64,000 bases of DNA from Streptomyces sp. YIM 130001 (GTDB lineage: Bacteria; Actinomycetota; Actinomycetes; Streptomycetales; Streptomycetaceae), in the NCBI RefSeq assembly GCF_003574445.1, contig NZ_KZ984562.1:83013-147012 (forward strand), written 5' to 3'. Below, in pieces: positions 51,377 to 58,725 of this stretch. The notes under the pieces were generated by a model, which was not told where the DNA came from, made no database searches, and saw only the letters and a program-made list of their open reading frames with translations. Position numbers and translations under genes: made by a program. How positions within the stretch are numbered: the first letter of the stretch is position 1; each line of letters opens with the position of its first letter.

Positions 51377-52972
51377 TCAGGCGCGTGCCACGTCGATGAA
51401 CGACAGGCCCGTGGTGGGCAGCGGCTTGAAGCCGGAGAGCGCCTCGTCGGACCAGGCCGTGGGCAGCTTGCGGTGCAGGATCGGGTAGAGCGGGGCCTCG
51501 TCGGCGACGAGGTCGGTCACCTCGCCCCACAGCTGCTTGCGCTTGTCCTCGTCGGCGGACTGGGCGGCCTGGTCGAGGAGCTTCTTGACCTTCTTGTACT
51601 CGGCGCTCTCGGCCCAGCCGTAGCGGGTCTCGGGCCAGATGCCGTAGTAGAACCAGCGCAGCAGCAGGTCGACGTCGTTGCCGAACACCGAGGGGTCGCC
51701 GGGGGCGGCGAGAACCTCGTAGTTGCCCTTGTCGACCTTGGCGTACTGGGCGGGGGACTGGGCGATGTTCAGCTTGGCCTCGATGCCGGCCGCCTGCCAA
51801 CTCTCCTTGAGGAGCGGGGCGATGTCCTTGACCCAGCCGGTGTCGGCGACCAGGAGCGTGAACGACAGGTCCGCCACTCCGGCATCGGCGAGCAGCTTCT
51901 TGGCCTTGGCGACGTCGTGCGTGTAGACCGTCGACGCCTTGTGGTAGTCGGGGTGCGTGGCCGGGACGTAGCCGGTGGCGGCCTCCGCCTGGCCGACCAT
52001 CGCGGTCTTGATGATCTTCTCGGTGTCCAGGGCGTAGTGCAGTGCCTGGCGCACACGCTTGTCGGCGAAGCGCTCGTCCTCGGTGTTGAACATCAGGAAG
52101 AGCAGACCGAACGACTGCACCGACTTGGTCTTCGTGGTCCCGGCGAGCCGCTTCACGTCGATGTACGGCACGTCTTCGATGGCCTGCACGCGGCCGGACT
52201 CCATCGCGCTGACGCGGGCCGACGGGTCCGACATCAGGCGCCAGACCAGCTTCTTGACCTTCGCGGGATGCGGGCCGTTGTACTTGTCGTAGGCCGACAT
52301 CACGATCTTGTTCTCGCGCACTGCCTCGACGAACCGGTACGGGCCGGAGCCGACCGGCTTCGCGTCGAAGGCCTTGACATCGGCCTCGACGATCTTCTTC
52401 GGAACGATCCGGGCGACCGCGATCCGGGACGGGAAGAGCGCGAACGGATACCTGAGCTTGAACTCCACCGTCCGCTTGTCCACGGCCTTCACCGTGTCGA
52501 TGAACGGTACGAACTGCGCCATCAGCGACGCGTTCTTCGGATCGAGGATGCGCTCGAAGCTGAAGACGACGTCCTCGGAGGTGACATCGGAGCCGTCGTG
52601 GAAGGTGGCGCCCTCGCGCAGCGTCGCGCGGTACGTCGTGGCGTTGATCTTCTTCGGCATCTCGGTGGCGAGGGTCGGCCGGGCTGCCAGGGTGGCCGGA
52701 TCGAGGTCCACCAGCCCCTCGAAGATGTGCATGTTCGCCGCGTAGGGCGTCGCGCCCGAGGTGATCATCGGGTCGAAGCCGGTCGAGAGCGGATAGGAGA
52801 AGCCCGCCTCGATCGTGTCGCTCGCACCGCCGGCGCCCGAACCGCCCTCCGTGTTGGAGGCCGGGCCACCGCACGCGGTCAGGGTGGTGGCGAAGGCCGT
52901 CGTCGCGCCGACGGCGCTCGCGGCACGCAGGAAGGTGCGGCGTTCGAAGCCGGCGATTCGGGGATCGGGCAC
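51377..52972 (-). CDS. ABC transporter substrate-binding lipoprotein, Tat-exported
   Basis: A 531-residue solute-binding protein of the oligopeptide-binding (SBP_bac_5) family. The N-terminus carries a twin-arginine signal (ERRTFLRAA) and a lipobox LTAC, so it is predicted to be exported folded and anchored by lipid. Family motifs include the DGSDVTSEDVVFSFERIL segment and VRQALHYALD. The family binds peptides, sugars or, in the Sat/Sia branch, sialic acid; context supports sialic acid. GTG 52972 has GGAGGA upstream. It is the first gene of the leftward operon, divergent from the GntR regulator across the operator at 53207-53222. Confidence 0.88.
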   Translation of the reverse strand: MPDPRIAGFERRTFLRAASAVGATTAFATTLTACGGPASNTEGGSGAGGASDTIEAGFSYPLSTGFDPMITSGATPYAANMHIFEGLVDLDPATLAARPTLATEMPKKINATTYRATLREGATFHDGSDVTSEDVVFSFERILDPKNASLMAQFVPFIDTVKAVDKRTVEFKLRYPFALFPSRIAVARIVPKKIVEADVKAFDAKPVGSGPYRFVEAVRENKIVMSAYDKYNGPHPAKVKKLVWRLMSDPSARVSAMESGRVQAIEDVPYIDVKRLAGTTKTKSVQSFGLLFLMFNTEDERFADKRVRQALHYALDTEKIIKTAMVGQAEAATGYVPATHPDYHKASTVYTHDVAKAKKLLADAGVADLSFTLLVADTGWVKDIAPLLKESWQAAGIEAKLNIAQSPAQYAKVDKGNYEVLAAPGDPSVFGNDVDLLLRWFYYGIWPETRYGWAESAEYKKVKKLLDQAAQSADEDKRKQLWGEVTDLVADEAPLYPILHRKLPTAWSDEALSGFKPLPTTGLSFIDVARA

Positions 52973-53206
52973 GGGTCCTCCAGGACGTACGGAGCGGTGA
53001 CGAGCGATGGCGCGGGAAGCCGGACGGAGCCGAACTCCGGTGCGGCGAGACTGAGTTGGACGGCAGTGGGGTCGGCAGAGGTGCAGGTGGCGGCAGCAGC
53101 GGCGGTGGCGGTCAGGTCACCGGCGGACGATCGGCGGGGCGTCGCCGTGCGGTGCCGCACGGCGTGAACGGCCCCGTCCTCGGCCTCGATGGCTTCAAGC
53201 ATCAGA

Positions 53207-53222
53207 CATCAGACGTCTGATG
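53207..53222. promoter_or_regulatory. Operator palindrome between the uptake operon and the GntR gene
   Basis: CATCAGACGTCTGATG is a perfect 16-bp palindrome 48 bp before the GntR start. The half ATCAGAC also occurs just before it (53200-53207). The related site CATCAGACGTCTTCTG stands in front of the sialidase gene. The sequence type fits FadR-subfamily GntR regulators. Confidence 0.85.
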
Positions 53223-53270
53223 CCCTGATAACGTGGGAAGGTAGCCCGACCTACCGAGAGGGGTCAAGAG

Positions 53271-54014
53271 GTGAGTGGTAAGCCTGAGCCCGGCGCGAAG
53301 ACCGGCCGGCAGTCGCTGCGGCAGGAAGTCGTCGAGGGCATCAAGCGCTACATCCTCGAGGAGAAGCTGCGCCCGGGAGACCCGCTGCCCAGCGAGACGG
53401 CCCTGTGCGAGGAGCTCGGCGCCAGCCGCTCGAGCGTCCGCGAGGCCGTGAAGATCCTCAACGCCCTGGACATCGTCGAGGTGCGCCACGGCCACGGCAC
53501 CTACGTGGGCAGGCTCAGTCTGTCCGCACTGGTGGAGAGCCTGACCTTCCGCGGGATGCTCTCGCCCGACGACGACTTCCGGGTGATGGCCGACCTGGTC
53601 GACGTACGGGAACTCTTCGAGCGCGGGATGGCCGAGCGCATCGTCGCACTCCTCACCACGTCCCAACTCGACGTGCTGGAGGGCCTCGTGGCTCGCATGC
53701 GGGAGACCGGTGCGAAGGACGGCCACGGTTTCGTGGAGGTCGACCGGGAGTTCCACGCCCAGCTCGTGAAGCCGCTCGGGAACGTGCTGATCGGTCAGCT
53801 GTCGATGGCGTTCTGGGAGGTGTACACGGTCGTCGCGCCGCATCTCGACGGGTTCGACGCGGCCTACGAGGCGTCCACGATCGCGGACCACCAGGCCATC
53901 GTGGACGCGGCGCGAGCCGGTGACGTACCCGGCTTTCTGAATGCTCTGACCAGGCACTACACGCCGGTGCGGCGGCGCATCGCGGATGCGCGGGAGCGGC
54001 GCGAGGCGGGCTGA
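53271..54014 (+). CDS. GntR-family (FadR-type) regulator, probable sialic acid repressor
   Basis: A 247-residue regulator. The winged helix covers residues 14-80 (GIKRYILEEKLRPGDPLPSETALCEELGASRSSVREAVKILNAL, then VRHGHGTYVG). The C-terminal FCD domain is helical, with the metal/ligand pattern Asp (VDREFH) and His residues (ADHQAIVDA). Start GTG 53271 lies after GAGGGG. The position between the divergent uptake operon and the sialidase gene, and the shared palindrome, make it the likely regulator of the sialic acid genes (a NanR-like role). The effector is not known. Confidence 0.87.
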   Translation: MSGKPEPGAKTGRQSLRQEVVEGIKRYILEEKLRPGDPLPSETALCEELGASRSSVREAVKILNALDIVEVRHGHGTYVGRLSLSALVESLTFRGMLSPDDDFRVMADLVDVRELFERGMAERIVALLTTSQLDVLEGLVARMRETGAKDGHGFVEVDREFHAQLVKPLGNVLIGQLSMAFWEVYTVVAPHLDGFDAAYEASTIADHQAIVDAARAGDVPGFLNALTRHYTPVRRRIADARERREAG

Positions 54015-54137
54015 GGCGCCTCGGTCGCGGTGTCCGTCACCGCGACGATCCGGCCGGCGCCGGCCGGAGCCGGCCGTGCTGCGCGGACTCTTGACGGGCC
54101 TCGGGACCGCTGCCTAGGGTCCCGCTTGCCGACAGGA

Positions 54138-54153
54138 CATCAGACGTCTTCTG
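54138..54153. promoter_or_regulatory. Second, imperfect operator copy before the sialidase gene
   Basis: CATCAGACGTCT is identical to the first 12 bases of the palindrome at 53207-53222; the right arm is TCTG instead of GATG. It lies 37-22 bp before ATG 54175, inside a wider imperfect GACAG...TCTGTC symmetry. Confidence 0.75.
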
Positions 54154-54174
54154 TCCGAGAAGAGAGAGATCGTC

Positions 54175-55617
54175 ATGAAGCGCACCGTGCTCACCGCCGC
54201 TCTGTCCGCCGCGGTCCTGTCGTTGACCACGGCACTGCCCGCGGGGGCAGCCGAGCCCGCTCCGGGTGAACTCACCAGCCAGGACCTGACGGTGAAGGGC
54301 GAGGGCTCGCCGTTCTACCGGATCCCCGCGCTCACCAGATCGACCGAAGGAACCCTGCTCGCCGCCTACGACGCCCGCCCCACCCTCGGCGACCTGCCGG
54401 GCAACCTCGGTGTCGTACTGCGCCGCAGCACCGACGGCGGCACCACCTGGCAGGACCAGCAGGTCATCCGCAAGAGCGACGCCCCGAAGGGGCACGGCGA
54501 CCCGAGCCTGCTCGTCGACCGCGAGACGGGCCGGATCTTCGTCTTCTACGCCAGCTCCGTGAACCAGGGCTTCCCCGGCTCCGGCACCGGCAACGACGAG
54601 ACCGACCCGGACATCCTGCAGGCCGACTACAGCTACTCCGACGACGACGGCGTCACCTGGAAGCACCGCCGGATCACCAAGCAGGTCAAGAACCCTGCCT
54701 GGGCAGGCATGTTCGCCGCATCGGGCGAGGGCATCCAGCTGCGGCACGGCACGCACAAGGGCCGTCTGATCCAGCAGTACGCGATACGCCACGACGGCGC
54801 CAACTACGCGGTCAGCGCCTACAGCGACGACCACGGCGAGACCTGGCGGACGGGCACCCCGGTCGGCCCCGGCGGCGACGAGAACAAGACCGTCGAGCTC
54901 TCCGACGGCCGGATCATGCTCAACAACCGCTCCGCGCCGTACCGCACGGTCGCGTACTCCAGCGACGGCGGCGTCACCTACACGCCCCTCGAACAGGACA
55001 CGGAGCTGCCCGACCCGGCCAACAACGGCTCGATCATGCGGCTGGAGCCGGACGCACCCGCCTCGGACCCGAAGTCGAAGTGGCTGCTGTTCAGCAACAC
55101 CGCGAGCAGGACCGCGCGCGAGAACACGACCGTCAAGATGTCCTGCGACGACGGCGAGACCTGGAACATCCAGAAGACCGTCGACGCGGGTCCGTCCGCC
55201 TACTCGACGCTCACCAGGCTGGCGGGCGACCGTATCGGCATGCTCCACGAGCGCGGAAACGTCGACCACATCACCTACAAGTCCTTCGACCTGCGCTGGC
55301 TCGGCGGCACCTGCGCCGACCTGACCGTCACCCCGCCGGCGGCCCTGAAGGCGGGCGCGGCCTCGGAGTTCACCGTCCGGGTGGTCAACCGGATGGACAC
55401 GCGTCGCGAGGCGGGGACCATGAACCTGGTGGTGCCGGGTGGTTGGTCGACCCGGCAGGTGACCGTGCCCGCGTTGGACCCGGGTCAGGGCGCCGACGTC
55501 AAGGTGCCGGTGACTCCGGCGGCCGGCGCCTCCGGGGACGCCGAGATCACGGCGCGCTACGTCTCGGGGGAGGGCAAGCAGGCCTCCACCGCCAGGACGG
55601 TCACGGTCACTCCCTGA
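54175..55617 (+). CDS. Secreted exo-sialidase
   Basis: A 480-residue sialidase (glycoside hydrolase family 33 type). A Sec signal peptide ends at about residue 26 (LPAGAAEPAP). The catalytic domain has YRIPAL, the FRIP-motif equivalent with the first active-site Arg, and five Asp boxes (RRSTDGGTTW, YSDDDGVTW, YSDDHGETW, YSSDGGVTY, SCDDGETW). A C-terminal beta domain of about 100 residues (PAALKAGAASEFTVRVVNR) resembles NEW3-type or CARDB-type accessory modules. It releases sialic acid outside the cell for the ABC system encoded nearby. ATG 54175 has AGAGAGAG upstream; the second operator copy lies in its promoter region. Confidence 0.92.
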   Translation: MKRTVLTAALSAAVLSLTTALPAGAAEPAPGELTSQDLTVKGEGSPFYRIPALTRSTEGTLLAAYDARPTLGDLPGNLGVVLRRSTDGGTTWQDQQVIRKSDAPKGHGDPSLLVDRETGRIFVFYASSVNQGFPGSGTGNDETDPDILQADYSYSDDDGVTWKHRRITKQVKNPAWAGMFAASGEGIQLRHGTHKGRLIQQYAIRHDGANYAVSAYSDDHGETWRTGTPVGPGGDENKTVELSDGRIMLNNRSAPYRTVAYSSDGGVTYTPLEQDTELPDPANNGSIMRLEPDAPASDPKSKWLLFSNTASRTARENTTVKMSCDDGETWNIQKTVDAGPSAYSTLTRLAGDRIGMLHERGNVDHITYKSFDLRWLGGTCADLTVTPPAALKAGAASEFTVRVVNRMDTRREAGTMNLVVPGGWSTRQVTVPALDPGQGADVKVPVTPAAGASGDAEITARYVSGEGKQASTARTVTVTP

Positions 55618-55720
55618 CCCGTCGGCCTGCCCGAGCATCCGAGTACGCGAACTCATCGTTCATGTAGGGGAGTTCGCGGCCGCACACGAACCGCGTTCAC
55701 GGACGCACAAGCACCGCGCG

Positions 55721-55753
55721 CCCGTACGCAGCGCCCCCTCGGCTGCGTACGGG
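55721..55753 (+). terminator. Strong hairpin between sialidase and kinase genes
   Basis: A perfect 12-bp stem CCCGTACGCAGC/GCTGCGTACGGG has a 9-base loop and ends 24 bp before ATG 55778. A smaller repeat GCGAACTC/GAGTTCGC lies at 55647-55677. It could terminate the sialidase transcript or control read-through. Confidence 0.6.
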
Positions 55754-55777
55754 CCCCGATACGAACTGGAGCCATCG

Positions 55778-56737
55778 ATGCCACGTGCCGCCGGCCCCCT
55801 GCCCGGCACCGGCGCCCCCGTGATCGGGCTCGATCTCGGCGGGACGAAGATCGCCGCCGCGCGCTTCGCGCCCGACGGCGCCGTGCTCGCCCGTGACACC
55901 CGGCCGACCCCCGCTCAGGACGGACCCGAGGCGGTGCTCGACGCGCTGGCCGCCGCCGCGCACGCGGTCGACCCGAAGCGGATCGCCTCGGCCGTCGGCG
56001 TCGCGGCCGCGGGGGTCATCGACCCGCGGGCCGGCCGCGTCACCAGCGCCACCGACTCGTTGCCCGGCTGGGCCGGCACCGCACTCGGCGCCGGACTCGC
56101 GGACCGTACGGGCCTCCCGGTGGCCTGCGACAACGACGTACGGGCGACCGCCGGCCCCGAACTCGCGACTCTGGAAAGCGAGTTCGGATCACTCCTGTAC
56201 GCCGCCATCGGCACCGGAGTCGGAGGCGCGGTCGCCGTGGACGGGCGGATGCTGCACGGCGCCTTCGGGATCGCCGGTCACCTCGGGCACCTGCCCAGTG
56301 CCCAGGCGGCCGGACTGCCCTGCACCTGCGGAGCCACCGGGCACCTGGAGGTCATCGCCTCGGGACCGGCCATCACCGCCCATTACGCACGGCTCACCGC
56401 GGCGCCCGTCGACCGGCTGCAGACCGTCGCGGCCCGCGCCGCGGCGGGCGACTCCCTCGCCGTGCACGCCATCACCACCGGAGCGGCCGCGGCGGGCCAG
56501 GTACTCGGCGGACTGGCCAACGCCCTCGGCCCCGACCGCGTCGTGGTCGGCGGTGGCGTGACCGGCATCGGTGCGCTGTACCGGGACGCCCTGGACGCCG
56601 CGTTCCAGGCGGAGTTGATGCCGCGCCTGCGCGGACTCGCCCCGAGCCCACCGCACTTCGGCGCCGATGCCGCCGTACACGGCGCCGCCGCACTCACCGC
56701 CACCCTGCCCCTCCACCACCCGGGAGCCCGCCGATGA
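55778..56737 (+). CDS. nanK: ROK-family sugar kinase, probable N-acetylmannosamine kinase
   Basis: A 319-residue ROK kinase. The phosphate motif is VIGLDLGGTKIAAARF near residue 15, the catalytic Asp is in VACDNDVRATA, and the GTGVGGAVAVDG loop follows. The zinc region reads GHLGHLPSAQAAGLPCTCGATGHLE: the family's Cys-x-Cys-Gly-x-x-Gly-Cys pattern has His instead of the last Cys. Context with NanE and the lyase suggests phosphorylation of N-acetylmannosamine. Its stop overlaps the NanE start (ATGA), so the two are translationally coupled. GGAG precedes ATG 55778. Confidence 0.86.
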   Translation: MPRAAGPLPGTGAPVIGLDLGGTKIAAARFAPDGAVLARDTRPTPAQDGPEAVLDALAAAAHAVDPKRIASAVGVAAAGVIDPRAGRVTSATDSLPGWAGTALGAGLADRTGLPVACDNDVRATAGPELATLESEFGSLLYAAIGTGVGGAVAVDGRMLHGAFGIAGHLGHLPSAQAAGLPCTCGATGHLEVIASGPAITAHYARLTAAPVDRLQTVAARAAAGDSLAVHAITTGAAAAGQVLGGLANALGPDRVVVGGGVTGIGALYRDALDAAFQAELMPRLRGLAPSPPHFGADAAVHGAAALTATLPLHHPGARR

Positions 56738-57444
56738 CCGCACCCCGCCGCCCCTGGACCGCCGCCGCACTGGCCGCCGCGCTCGAGGGCCGCCTGATCG
56801 TCTCCTGCCAGGCGCCGCCCGGAGACCCCATGCGGGACACCGGCACTCTGGTGCGGATGGCCCGTTCCGCCGAACTCGGCGGCGGCGCCGCGATCCGGGC
56901 CAACGCCCCGGAGGTCGTCGCAGCGATCGCCGAGGCCGTGGACCTGCCCGTCATCGGCCTGTGGAAGGACGGCGAGACCGGCGGCGACGCGGTCTACATC
57001 ACGCCCACGGTCCGCCACGCCCTCGCCGTCGTCGAGGCGGGCGCGGCGGTCGTCGCCGCCGACGCAGGTGATCGGACCCGGCCGGACGCCACCACCTTCC
57101 CTGACCTGGTCCGCGCCGTGCACGAGGCGGGGGCCCTGGTGATGGCGGACGTCGGCAGCCTGGCGGAGGGTGTCGCGGCGGCCGCCGCCGGTGCTGACCT
57201 GGTCTCGACCACGCTGTCCGGTTACGTCCCGGGTCGCCCGAAGCAGGACGGCCCGGACCTCGCCCTCGTCACCGAACTCGCCGCCGCCGTCCGTGTCCCG
57301 GTCGTCGCCGAGGGTCGTATCCGTACGCCGGAGGAGGCCGCCGCCGCCCTCGCCCACGGCGCCCACAGCGTCGTCGTCGGCACCGCCATCACCGCGCCCA
57401 CCGCTCTGACCACCCGTTTCGTCGAGGGGCTCGGTGCGGGGTGA
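56734..57444 (+). CDS. nanE: N-acetylmannosamine-6-phosphate 2-epimerase
   Basis: A 236-residue TIM-barrel epimerase that converts ManNAc-6-P to GlcNAc-6-P, linking sialic acid to amino sugar metabolism. Family markers are LIVSCQAPPGDPM at the start, the catalytic Lys in VIGLWKDGE, DAGDRTRPDATTFPDLV, VMADVGSLAEGV, the TTLSGYVPG loop and the catalytic Glu in VVAEGRI. The ATG overlaps the kinase stop codon by four bases. It completes the pathway: sialidase, uptake, lyase, kinase, epimerase. Confidence 0.93.
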   Translation: MTAPRRPWTAAALAAALEGRLIVSCQAPPGDPMRDTGTLVRMARSAELGGGAAIRANAPEVVAAIAEAVDLPVIGLWKDGETGGDAVYITPTVRHALAVVEAGAAVVAADAGDRTRPDATTFPDLVRAVHEAGALVMADVGSLAEGVAAAAAGADLVSTTLSGYVPGRPKQDGPDLALVTELAAAVRVPVVAEGRIRTPEEAAAALAHGAHSVVVGTAITAPTALTTRFVEGLGAG

Positions 57445-57517
57445 GTGCGTTACCGCTGGGCTCGGCAACAGCTCGCGGCGGCCGGATCCTTACTGGGGGG
57501 TAGGCAGCTCGGTGGCC

Positions 57518-57540
57518 TTGTTATACGTTGCGTCTAACAA
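57518..57540. promoter_or_regulatory. Operator-like inverted repeat before the AurF-like gene
   Basis: TTGTTATACG (57518-57527) and CGTCTAACAA (57531-57540) are a 10-bp inverted repeat with one mismatch and a 3-bp spacer. It overlaps a possible -10 (TTATAC). The form suits a TetR-family regulator; none is encoded next to it in this window. Confidence 0.6.
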
Positions 57541-57669
57541 CGGCTCGGGCCGCGCCCTGCGGCACGTACGCCCGAGGCGTGCCACGCGTACCCCTGCGTG
57601 CGGCACGTCCGGCCAACTGCCTTCAAGGCCAAGGATCTTCAGACTCGATTCGACTCGAGGAGCCGCACC

Positions 57670-58584
57670 ATGGCAAGCAGCACCGTTCCCCCGCGAAACC
57701 AGCACAGGTCGGGCAAGCACGAGGTTGCCCAGCGGCTGCTCGACTCGGCCGCGAAGCTGGCGTACGACCCGGCCACCGAGGTCGACTGGGAGACGCCCCT
57801 CGACAAGGACTTCCACGGCGCGAGCCCGGAGTGGAGCACGCTCTACGGCACCGCGTACTGGGAGGAGATGACCGAGGCGCAGCGCAAGGAGCTGACCCGG
57901 CAGGAAGCCGCCTCGGTCGCCAGCACCGGCATCTGGTTCGAGATGATCCTGCAGCAGATGGTGCTGCGTGACATCTACGCCAAGGACGCGACGGACCCCG
58001 AGTTCCAGTGGGCGCTCACCGAGATCGCCGAGGAGTGCCGGCACTCGATCATGTTCGCCCGCGGCGCCGAGAAGCTCGGGGCGCCGCCGTACCGCCCGCA
58101 CCGGGCGGCCGTCGAACTCGGGCGCGCCTTCAAGACGTTGGCGTTCGGAGAGTCCGCGTACGCGGCGATCCTCGTCGCCGAGGAGGTGCTCGACGTCATG
58201 CAGCGCGACTGGATGCGCGACGAGCGGGTGGTGCCGTTCGTGCGGACCATCAACAACATCCATGTGGTCGAGGAGTCCCGCCACATGAAGTTCGCCCGCG
58301 ACGAGACCCGCAAGCGGCTGCGGAAGGCGGGCTTCGTGCGCCGCCAGATCAGCTCCCTGGTGGTCGCGATCGCCTCGTACGTCATCGTGACCAGCATGGT
58401 GAACAAGAAGGTCTACAAGAACGCGGGCCTCGACTCCGAGCGCGCCCTCGCCGAGGCCGCGGCCAACGAGCACCACAAGTCGATGATGCGCTCCAGCTGC
58501 TCCGGCCTGATGGAGTTCCTCGCCTCGGCCCGCCTGCTCACCAAGCCGGCCCTGATCTTCTACAAGCGCGCCCACCTGATCTGA
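57670..58584 (+). CDS. AurF-like diiron oxygenase
   Basis: A 304-residue helical protein of the AurF (p-aminobenzoate N-oxygenase) family. The iron ligands are expected in EECRHSIMFARG and EESRHMKFARDE, two ExxxH-type motifs, with a further Glu in LVAEEVLDV and in WFEMILQQM. Such enzymes activate oxygen at a carboxylate-bridged diiron site and oxidise amines or other substrates; most genomic copies in Streptomyces are uncharacterised. ATG 57670 has GAGGAG upstream. The ferredoxin-reductase fusion gene 141 bp downstream is a good candidate electron donor. Confidence 0.87.
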   Translation: MASSTVPPRNQHRSGKHEVAQRLLDSAAKLAYDPATEVDWETPLDKDFHGASPEWSTLYGTAYWEEMTEAQRKELTRQEAASVASTGIWFEMILQQMVLRDIYAKDATDPEFQWALTEIAEECRHSIMFARGAEKLGAPPYRPHRAAVELGRAFKTLAFGESAYAAILVAEEVLDVMQRDWMRDERVVPFVRTINNIHVVEESRHMKFARDETRKRLRKAGFVRRQISSLVVAIASYVIVTSMVNKKVYKNAGLDSERALAEAAANEHHKSMMRSSCSGLMEFLASARLLTKPALIFYKRAHLI

Positions 58585-58652
58585 GCCGATCACTCCGAGT
58601 CGATCGCTTCGAGTCGATCGCTCCGAGTCGATCGCTCCGAGCCGATCGCCCG
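58583..58652 (+). repeat. Five tandem 14-bp repeats
   Basis: Units of GAGTCGATCGCTCC with few changes, at 58583, 58597, 58611, 58625 and 58639. The block begins at the stop codon of the AurF-like gene, and four of its five units contain the palindrome CGATCG. Confidence 0.9.
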
Positions 58653-58725
58653 TGCGGCTGCCGCCGCGACTTCCGACGGCTGAATCCTCGACAGCGGACG
58701 GCCTCTTAGCACCGGGACCGGAACC

